A DNA stretch of 64,000 bases, taken from assembly GCA_036406675.1 (NCBI GenBank), contig DASXAO010000076.1, positions 1 to 64,000 of the forward strand, in the 5' to 3' direction. The first letter of the stretch is position 1. Each line of letters starts with the position of its first letter. The DNA is from SCGC-AG-212-J23 sp036406675. Its GTDB lineage: Bacteria; Pseudomonadota; Gammaproteobacteria; Burkholderiales; SG8-39. The notes beneath the pieces were generated by a model. It was not told where the DNA came from, searched no databases, and worked only from the letters and a program-made list of their open reading frames with translations. Shown here in pieces: positions 58,162-64,000 of the stretch. Position numbers and translations under genes: made by a program.

Positions 58162-58181
58162 GCCCCCGCGAACGCGGGGGC
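58162..58181. repeat. REP-like palindrome between convergent genes
   Basis: A perfect eight-base stem GCCCCCGC / GCGGGGGC with loop GAAC lies between the propeller gene and the convergent dehydrogenase gene. The shape resembles bacterial REP-type intergenic palindromes. No second copy was noticed in the window. Confidence 0.5.
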
Positions 58182-58188
58182 CCAGCTC

Positions 58189-59037
58189 TTAGCGCTTCAC
58201 GATGCTGATGAAGTCCTCGGCTGCGAGCTGGGACTTCGACATCCCGCGGTAGGCGGACTGCACCTCGCGGGCGAGCGGCACGTCGACGCCCGCCTGGCGC
58301 GCGGCCTCGACGATGAGGTCCAGGTCCTTGAGGAGCAGCGCGCCGGTGGCGGTCGGCGCGTAGTCGTGCTTTCGCAGCGGGTCGAGCTTGTACTTTACGA
58401 GCGGCGAGGCGACCACGCTCTCGCCGAGAAGGTCGAGAATCGCCTGCCACGAGATGCCGCCCTTTTGCGCGAGGGCGAGCGTTTCGCCCATCATCCCCGC
58501 GGTCACCGCGACCATGAGGTTGATCGCCAGCTTGGCGTAGCGCGCTTCCTCGCCCTCCCCTAGCCAGATCTGCGCGCGGCTGTAGGCGGCGAGCGCTTCG
58601 CGCGCGCGGTCGAAAGAGGCCTTTGGGCCGGACACGAAGGTCGTGAGGCCGCCCGATTCCGCGAGATTGACGCTGCCGGAGATCGGCGCGCGCAGATACG
58701 CGATCCGGCGCGCGCTCAGCGCGGCGGCCACCTTCGCCGAGGCCACCGGGCCGACCGTGGAAGTCTCCACGAGGACGGCGGAAGAAGGCATGCCCTCGGC
58801 AAGGGCGCGCGACTGGTCGACCAGAACCGCCTCGGTCGGCAGCGAGGTGAAGACCAGAGCGGCTCCGTCCAACGCATGTGCGGCGGAGGAAGCGGCGGTG
58901 ATTCCGCGCGCTTCGGCCATGGCGAGGCGCTCGCCGCTGACGTCGAATCCACGAACCTGCCACCCCGCCGCGGCCAGGCGCGACGCCATCGGCAGTCCGA
59001 TCAGTCCCAGGCCGAGCCAAGCGATCTGTTTTGCCAT
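58189..59037 (-). CDS. NAD(P)-dependent beta-hydroxyacid dehydrogenase
   Basis: A 282-residue member of the 3-hydroxyisobutyrate/tartronate-semialdehyde family with GLGLIG (residues 9-14), VETSTVGP and the catalytic Lys169 in YAKLAINLM. It lies nine bases after the GlcG-like gene stop and converges on the propeller gene. Here the loop GSVNLAESG keeps the family pattern better than the copy at 7187-8062. Substrate is likely a small 3-hydroxyacid. Confidence 0.9.
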   Translation of the reverse strand: MAKQIAWLGLGLIGLPMASRLAAAGWQVRGFDVSGERLAMAEARGITAASSAAHALDGAALVFTSLPTEAVLVDQSRALAEGMPSSAVLVETSTVGPVASAKVAAALSARRIAYLRAPISGSVNLAESGGLTTFVSGPKASFDRAREALAAYSRAQIWLGEGEEARYAKLAINLMVAVTAGMMGETLALAQKGGISWQAILDLLGESVVASPLVKYKLDPLRKHDYAPTATGALLLKDLDLIVEAARQAGVDVPLAREVQSAYRGMSKSQLAAEDFISIVKR

Positions 59038-59046
59038 TGGAAAAAG

Positions 59047-59451
59047 CTACGCCGTCAGAGCTGCGATCCCGGCCTTGGCGATCTGCTCGTCCTCGTGCGA
59101 TTGCACGCCCGAGACGCCGAGCGCGCCGATGCATTCGCCGTCGATCACGATCGGCAGGCCGCCCTGGATCGGCGTGACGCCGGGCATCCTGAGCATCGCC
59201 GTGCGCCCGCTCCTGATGCGCTCTTCCCACATCGCCGTGGAGCGCCGCGTCTCGGCGGCGGTGCGGCCTTTCTCGACCGCGATGCGCGAGTTCGCGGGCG
59301 TCGCGCCGTCCATCCGGAAAAGGTGCAGCAGGTGGCCGCCGTCGTCGACGATCGCGACGCAGACGTTCCAGTTGTTCTTCTTCGCCTCGGATTCGGCGGC
59401 GGCGGAGATCCTCTTGCAGTCTTCGAGCGTGAGCATCGAGCGGGTCTTCAT
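59047..59451 (-). CDS. GlcG/HbpS-like (DUF336) protein
   Basis: A 134-residue cytoplasmic version of the GlcG/HbpS domain: NWNVCVAIVDDGGHLLHLFRM, KGRTAAETRRST and GALGVSGVQSHEDEQIAKAG. It lacks the leader of the copy at 45311-45787. Spacing of 9 bases on each side places it in one operon with propionyl-CoA synthetase and the dehydrogenase. Its ligand is not known. Confidence 0.88.
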   Translation of the reverse strand: MKTRSMLTLEDCKRISAAAESEAKKNNWNVCVAIVDDGGHLLHLFRMDGATPANSRIAVEKGRTAAETRRSTAMWEERIRSGRTAMLRMPGVTPIQGGLPIVIDGECIGALGVSGVQSHEDEQIAKAGIAALTA

Positions 59452-59460
59452 GGGCGGACT

Positions 59461-61335
59461 CTACACCCCCAACGCGTCGCGGATCTGCTGCAGCGCGGCC
59501 GGGTCTTCGATGGTGGTGAGATCGCCCGGGTCGCGGCCCTCGGCGAGCGCCTGGATCGAGCGCCGCAGCGTCTTCCCGGAGCGGGTCTTCGGCAGAAGCG
59601 TGACGAAATGGACCGCCTTGGGCCGTGCGATCGCGCCGAGCTGCTTGTCCACGGTCTGCAGCACTTCCTCGGCCGAGGTGCTCCTGGAGGGATCCTTGAG
59701 CACGGCAAAGGCGAGAGGCATCTGGCCCTTCAGGGCGTCGGCCACCCCGACAACCGCGCATTCGGCGATGTTCGGATGCATGTTCACCGCCTCCTCGATC
59801 TCGCGCGTCCCCAGGCGGTGGCCGGCGACGTTGATCACGTCGTCGGTGCGTCCGAGGATGAAGTAGTAGCCGTCCTTGTCGCGGATGCCCCAGTCGAAGC
59901 TCGAGTACACCAGCTGGTCCTTGAAGTCCTTGAAATAGGTGTTCAAGAACCGCTCGTCGTCGCCCCAGACCGTCGACATGCAACCCGGGGGGAGCGGCGG
60001 CGTGATCGTCACTACGCCTTTCTCGCCGTCCTTGACTTCTTTTCCCGTGGTTTCATGCAGGATCCGCACGTCGTAGCCGTACACCGGAAAGCTCGGCGAG
60101 CCCATCTTGATCGGCGTTTTCTCCACCCCGGGGACCGCCGACAGCAGCGGCCACCCGGTCTCGGTCTGCCAGTAGTGGTCGAGCACCGGGCGTCGCAGCG
60201 AATCGCTGATCCAGGTGTGCGTGGGCTCGTCGAGCGGCTCGCCGGCGAGGAAGAGGTGCTTGAGCGTCGACAGGTCGTATTTCGCGAGATACGCCGGGTC
60301 CTGCTTCTTCAGCACGCGGATCGCGGTCGGCGCGGAGAACATCACCGCGACCTTGTAGTCCTGCACGATTTTCCACCACACGCCGGCGTCGGGCCGGATC
60401 GGCACGCCCTCGTACATGATCGTGGTCACGCCGGCGATGAGAGGAGCGTAGACGATGTAGGAATGCCCGACCACCCAGCCGATGTCCGAGGTGGTGAACA
60501 TGGTCTCGCCCGCCCCGGCGCAGAAGATGCGCTTCATCGACGAGGCGAGCGCCACGGCGTAGCCGCCCACGTCGCGCTGCACGCCCTTCGGCCGCCCGGT
60601 GGTGCCCGAGGTGTAGAGAATGTAGGACGGCTCGCTCGACTCGAGCCAGGCGCACGGCACCTCGGCGCCGCGCTGCTTCTCCGCCAGGGCGTTCCAGTCG
60701 ACATCGCGTTCCGGCACCACCGGCAGGCGCTCGTCGAGGCCGCGGTTGAAGAGCAGGACCTTGCGCGGCGGATGCTTGGCGAGCTTCAGCGCCTCGTCGA
60801 CGAGCGACTTGTACAGCACTGCCTTTCCCATGCGGCTGCCGCCGTCCGCGGTGACCATGAGCGCCGGTTTTGCGTCGTCGATCCGCGCCGCGAGGCTCGC
60901 CGCGGCGAAGCCGCCGAACACCACCGAGTGGATCGCCCCGAGCCGCGCGCACGCGAGCATGGCGAAAGCCGACTCGGGGATCATCGGCATGTAGATGATG
61001 ACGCGGTCGCCCTGCCCGACCCCGAGGTCCCGCATCATCGCCGCGACGCGATTGACCTCGGCGGAGAGCTCCCGATAGGTGTACGAGCGTGTCTCGTTCA
61101 CCTCGGTGGAAATCCAGATCAGCGCGTCCTGGTCCGCGCGCGCGGCGAGATGGCGGTCGATCGCGTTGTGGCAGAGGTTGGTCCTGCCGCCGACGAACCA
61201 GCGTGCGAACGGCGGCCTCGAGTAGTCGAGCGCCTGGTCGAAGGGCCGCTGCCAGTGGACCAGCCTTGCTTCCTCGGCCCAGAAGCTCTCTCGCTCTGCG
61301 AGCGAGCGGCGATGAAACTCGCGGTAGACGCCCAT
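59461..61335 (-). CDS. prpE: Propionyl-CoA synthetase
   Basis: The 624-residue adenylate-forming enzyme has YTSGTTGRPKGVQRD, TSDIGWVVGHSYIVYAP, HYWQTETGWP and C-terminal PKTRSGK with the catalytic Lys (about 588). Length and the GVQRDVGG segment fit PrpE better than Acs. It converts propionate, or acrylate or 3-hydroxypropionate in some strains, to the CoA ester. It heads an operon with GlcG-like and dehydrogenase genes; an acryloyl-CoA-reductase-type gene is nearby. Confidence 0.92.
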   Translation of the reverse strand: MGVYREFHRRSLAERESFWAEEARLVHWQRPFDQALDYSRPPFARWFVGGRTNLCHNAIDRHLAARADQDALIWISTEVNETRSYTYRELSAEVNRVAAMMRDLGVGQGDRVIIYMPMIPESAFAMLACARLGAIHSVVFGGFAAASLAARIDDAKPALMVTADGGSRMGKAVLYKSLVDEALKLAKHPPRKVLLFNRGLDERLPVVPERDVDWNALAEKQRGAEVPCAWLESSEPSYILYTSGTTGRPKGVQRDVGGYAVALASSMKRIFCAGAGETMFTTSDIGWVVGHSYIVYAPLIAGVTTIMYEGVPIRPDAGVWWKIVQDYKVAVMFSAPTAIRVLKKQDPAYLAKYDLSTLKHLFLAGEPLDEPTHTWISDSLRRPVLDHYWQTETGWPLLSAVPGVEKTPIKMGSPSFPVYGYDVRILHETTGKEVKDGEKGVVTITPPLPPGCMSTVWGDDERFLNTYFKDFKDQLVYSSFDWGIRDKDGYYFILGRTDDVINVAGHRLGTREIEEAVNMHPNIAECAVVGVADALKGQMPLAFAVLKDPSRSTSAEEVLQTVDKQLGAIARPKAVHFVTLLPKTRSGKTLRRSIQALAEGRDPGDLTTIEDPAALQQIRDALGV

Positions 61336-61389
61336 GCGGCACCTCTCAGGTTGCCGCTATGGTAACCAACCCGTTTCCGCGCTTCTGGT

Positions 61390-62694
61390 CTAGATCGAAA
61401 CTTTGGCGATTTCGCGGGCCGCCAGCACCTTGACGACCTGGTCGAGGAACCCTCTCAGGACCGTCTCGCACGCGTCGTCCAGGTGCTTCGGATCGGCTTT
61501 CGCGAGAATGTCGAGCGCGCGGCCGACGTCGTTCTGCGGCGTCGCCGCCGATGCCGCCGGTGCGATGGTGGGCGTTGGCGCGGAGGCGATGGCCGCCGAT
61601 GCAACCGCCGCTGCGGGCTTGGCTGCGGCGGCCGGCGCAGCGGGCTTGGCCGCGGCGGCCTCGGGCTCGCCGACGATCGGCTCGCCGGGACGAGACCCGG
61701 CGGCCTGCGCGCGCTGCAGCGCGAGCTTCATCAAGTCCTCGATCGCCGCGCTTGCCGGCGCGAGCGACGCGAGGCCGAAGCTGGTGCGGATCTTGAGGAC
61801 CTTGTTGTTGTGGCGCACCTGGGCGCTCTCGAGTTGCGCGTGCAGGCGGCGTGCAAACCCCATCATTTGCGAGGCGGCGGCGCCCGCAGAAATGATCATG
61901 AACGTCGCTTCGGCGACGCGCCCGATCGAGTCCTCGGTGCGCAGCATCCCTTGCACCATCTTGGCGATGCGCGCCAGCACCTGCTCCGAAACGTCCTTGC
62001 CGGCATCGCGCGTCGCTTCGGCATGGCTGTCGACGCGGAACGCCATCACCGAGAGTTGCCCGCCGTGGCGCCGTGCATGGGAGAAATGCTTGCGCGCTTC
62101 GGCGAGCAGGTTCGCCGAAGTGAGGGTTCCGGTCAGGAGATCGTGGGGCGCCACCGCGGGCTGCTCGGCCGCCGCCTTGATCGTCGCGATCTCCTGCGTG
62201 GCGCTCGGCTGCGCCGGAACGAGCTGCGCGACCGCTTGCGACACGATGGTCGAGGCACCGGTCTGCGCCGCGGCGGGCGCCGGGCGCGGGCTCGGCTTCA
62301 CCGAGCGCAGCATCTCCTCGATGCGCGAGAGGACGTCGGGCGCGTCGGCCGACTTGGAGATGAAATCGTTGGCGCCGGCCTGGCGCGCGCGACTTTGCGC
62401 GGCCTGGTCCTGGCTGCCCGAGATCACGATCACCGGAAGCTTCTTGATCCGCTCGTCCTTGGCGCCCCGAATCAGGCGCAGCAGGCCGTAGCCATCGAGC
62501 TTCGGCATGTCGAGATCGGAGAACACCATGACGATCGAGCTGTCCTCCTGGATCGTCTTCCAGGCTGCGTCGCCGTCGACGGCCTCCAGGACGACGAAGC
62601 TCGATCTCAGGATGCGGTTGAACGTGGTGCGGACGAACTTCGAGTCGTCCACGATGAGTACACGCTTCTCCGCGGTGTCCGTCGCGTTCCCCAT
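61390..62694 (-). CDS. Response regulator with degenerate GGDEF domain
   Basis: The 434-residue protein has an N-terminal receiver (VLIVDDSKF, phosphoacceptor near Asp60 in FSDLDMP, KSADA region), a Pro/Ala/Gln linker and a domain with GGDEF-family layout (LLTGTLTSANLLAEARKHF, RVDSHAEATRDAGKD, SIGRVAEATFMII). The GG(D/E)EF signature is replaced by VAEATF, so it should not make cyclic-di-GMP. An Ala/Pro-rich stretch leads to a C-terminal helical tail (about residues 385-434). It is a single gene with upstream space of 170 bases. Confidence 0.85.
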   Translation of the reverse strand: MGNATDTAEKRVLIVDDSKFVRTTFNRILRSSFVVLEAVDGDAAWKTIQEDSSIVMVFSDLDMPKLDGYGLLRLIRGAKDERIKKLPVIVISGSQDQAAQSRARQAGANDFISKSADAPDVLSRIEEMLRSVKPSPRPAPAAAQTGASTIVSQAVAQLVPAQPSATQEIATIKAAAEQPAVAPHDLLTGTLTSANLLAEARKHFSHARRHGGQLSVMAFRVDSHAEATRDAGKDVSEQVLARIAKMVQGMLRTEDSIGRVAEATFMIISAGAAASQMMGFARRLHAQLESAQVRHNNKVLKIRTSFGLASLAPASAAIEDLMKLALQRAQAAGSRPGEPIVGEPEAAAAKPAAPAAAAKPAAAVASAAIASAPTPTIAPAASAATPQNDVGRALDILAKADPKHLDDACETVLRGFLDQVVKVLAAREIAKVSI

Positions 62695-62865
62695 GAGCTA
62701 CCGTTCGCGCTCCCCAGCGCGCCACTCGTCCGGTGGCAACGCTGGAATTATCCGCCCGCCGCCCCGGGCAGCGGTTGTCACGAAGTTCTAAATCTCGTTA
62801 AAGTTCGTGCACTTAGGTGTGAAAAGGCGGACCTTTGTCACACTCGGGCGGGCGCTGTTTCGCTT

Positions 62866-63876
62866 TCAGTCGCTTAGATCGATCACGGCCCGCCGGGTCA
62901 CCTTGGCCTGAATGTAGTCGTCGAACACCTTCGGCAACTCGGCAAACGGAATGGTGCGCGCCATCTCCGCCAGGAGCGGCGGCTTCATGTCGCCGGCGAG
63001 GCGGCGCCACACGCTCGCGCGCACCTCGGGCGGCACGCTTTCGCCGGAGTTGATGCCGAGGAGGCTCACGCCGCGCAGGATGAAGGGCATCACCCAGGTG
63101 TGAACCTCCGCGCTCTGCGCAAGGCCGATCGAGGCGATGGTCCCGTTGTCCTGCATGGTGCTTGCGATCCACGACAGGACCGGCCCGCCGAGATTGTCCA
63201 CTGCGCCGGCCCAGGTGGCCTTGTCGAGCGGCTTGATCCTCTCCAGGTTCAGCGATTGGCGCAGCAGGATCTCCTTCGCTCCGAGCTTCTTCAGCCAGTC
63301 CGTTTCGCTCTCCTTGCCGGTGAGCGCGACCACGTGGTAGCCGAGCCTGGCGAGCGCCGACACCGCGATGGAGCCGACCCCGCCGGTGGCGCCGCTCACG
63401 ATGACCGGCCCGTTGGCAGCGCGCAGGCGGTTCTCCTCCATGCGCACGATGCCGATGCCCGCGGTGAAGCCGGCGGTGCCGAACGCCATCGCCTCCCACA
63501 GCGACATGCCGCGCGGCAGCGCGACCAGCCAGTCGCCGGGCACGCGCGCGTATTGGGAGTAGCCGCCGTGGTGCGCCACGCCCAGGTCGTAGCCAACGCC
63601 GAGGACGGCGTCCCCCTTCGAAAACCTGGGATCGCTCGACGAGACGACCGTGCCCGAGAAGTCGATTCCGCCAATGCACGAGGGCCGGCGCAGGATCCTG
63701 CCCTTGCCGGTGGCGGCGAGGGCATCCTTGTAATTCACGTCCGAGTACGCCACCCGCACCACCACGTTGCCGGGATCGAGATCGTCGAGGCTGCACTCCA
63801 CGAACTCCGCGCGGATCTTCTTTTCCGGCGTTTCGGTCAGCTTGTAGGCCCTGAATTTCCCGATCGATTTCTCCAT
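62866..63876 (-). CDS. acuI: AcuI/YhdH-type acryloyl-CoA reductase (medium-chain dehydrogenase family)
   Basis: A 336-residue zinc-independent MDR enzyme: YSDVNYKDALAATGKG and GIDFSGTVVSS in the N-terminal domain, and the NADPH-binding GATGGVGSIAV motif. It matches YhdH/AcuI, which reduces acryloyl-CoA to propionyl-CoA with NADPH. It begins ten bases after the preceding TctC-type gene's stop. Together with PrpE this suggests three-carbon acid or acrylate handling. Confidence 0.92.
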   Translation of the reverse strand: MEKSIGKFRAYKLTETPEKKIRAEFVECSLDDLDPGNVVVRVAYSDVNYKDALAATGKGRILRRPSCIGGIDFSGTVVSSSDPRFSKGDAVLGVGYDLGVAHHGGYSQYARVPGDWLVALPRGMSLWEAMAFGTAGFTAGIGIVRMEENRLRAANGPVIVSGATGGVGSIAVSALARLGYHVVALTGKESETDWLKKLGAKEILLRQSLNLERIKPLDKATWAGAVDNLGGPVLSWIASTMQDNGTIASIGLAQSAEVHTWVMPFILRGVSLLGINSGESVPPEVRASVWRRLAGDMKPPLLAEMARTIPFAELPKVFDDYIQAKVTRRAVIDLSD

Positions 63877-63886
63877 GCGCTCGCTC

Positions 63887-64000
63887 CTACTCCGCCTTGA
63901 TGCCGGCTTCCTTGACCACGCGCGTCCACTTCGCTGTCTCGGCGCTCATGAACTGGCCGAATTCCGCGCCGCCCATGCGCAGCGGCTCGGCGCCCTCGAG
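63887..64000 (-). CDS. TctC/Bug-family binding protein, 3' end only
   Basis: The last 37 codons are in the window; the start lies beyond base 64000. They read GGAEFGQFMSAETAKWTRVV and end GIKAE, the usual C-terminus of Bug receptors. The stop is ten bases before the AcuI-type gene on the same strand, so it is probably the same operon. Confidence 0.8.
   Translation of the reverse strand, partial: LEGAEPLRMGGAEFGQFMSAETAKWTRVVKEAGIKAE

Overview
The window looks like chromosomal DNA of a high-GC betaproteobacterium. Three things point that way: a 16S-tRNA(Ile)-tRNA(Ala)-23S-5S rRNA operon of betaproteobacterial type, several Bug/TctC-type periplasmic binding proteins, and the conserved ffs-dnaX-ybaB-recR block. 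No CRISPR array, insertion sequence, integrase or intact prophage was seen. No stretch over 300 bases lacks a gene or RNA.

Layout. 1-6.7 kb: the end of a c-type/P460 cytochrome, a lipoprotein, an alkyltransferase, and an envelope group (LprI-like lysozyme inhibitor, GH108 muramidase, lipoprotein, a small unknown protein, a permuted-papain peptidase). 6.8-12 kb: a receiver-domain remnant, a 3-hydroxyisobutyrate-dehydrogenase-like enzyme, a GT4 glycosyltransferase, an exported protein with an in-gene +1 frameshift, an ACMSD-like amidohydrolase and a degenerate type II dehydroquinase homologue. 12.1-16.8 kb: a four-gene cassette with divergent LspA-like and Lgt-like proteins, an 888-residue protein ending in two cysteine-free thioredoxin-like folds, and a membrane-anchored IPT/TIG-like protein. 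16.9-22.5 kb (minus strand): a consensus promoter, initiator tRNA, boxA, 16S, tRNA-Ile, tRNA-Ala, boxA, 23S, 5S and terminator, with both RNase III stems visible.

22.5-31.3 kb: a NitT/TauT-type ABC transporter with a TctC-like receptor, recR-ybaB-dnaX-ffs, a possible plus-strand small RNA ending in an intrinsic terminator, an ion-transporter fused to a sensor-like membrane domain, and tRNA-Ser. 31.3-45.8 kb: an MHS transporter, a symporter-histidine kinase with a stand-alone receiver, acetyl-CoA synthetase, class I fumarase, then an MFS carrier, HMG-CoA lyase, enoyl-CoA hydratase and class III CoA-transferase run, a metallo-beta-lactamase-fold protein and a GlcG-like protein.

45.8-56.9 kb is the most striking region. 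Ten minus-strand genes, mostly overlapping by 1-8 bases or separated by a few, encode an FAD hydroxylase, a UbiD decarboxylase, a TctC receptor, a cupin, a DoxX protein, a gentisate-dioxygenase-like cupin, a molybdenum hydroxylase large subunit, a NicX-like dioxygenase, a LivK-like receptor and a D-2-hydroxyacid dehydrogenase. Together these look like an uncharacterised route that hydroxylates, decarboxylates and opens an aromatic or N-heteroaromatic acid. 56.9-64 kb: a secreted beta-propeller-like protein, a dehydrogenase-GlcG-propionyl-CoA synthetase group, a receiver/degenerate-GGDEF protein, an AcuI-type acryloyl-CoA reductase and the tail of another TctC receptor. Products are inferred from motifs and remembered family features; no database search was run.
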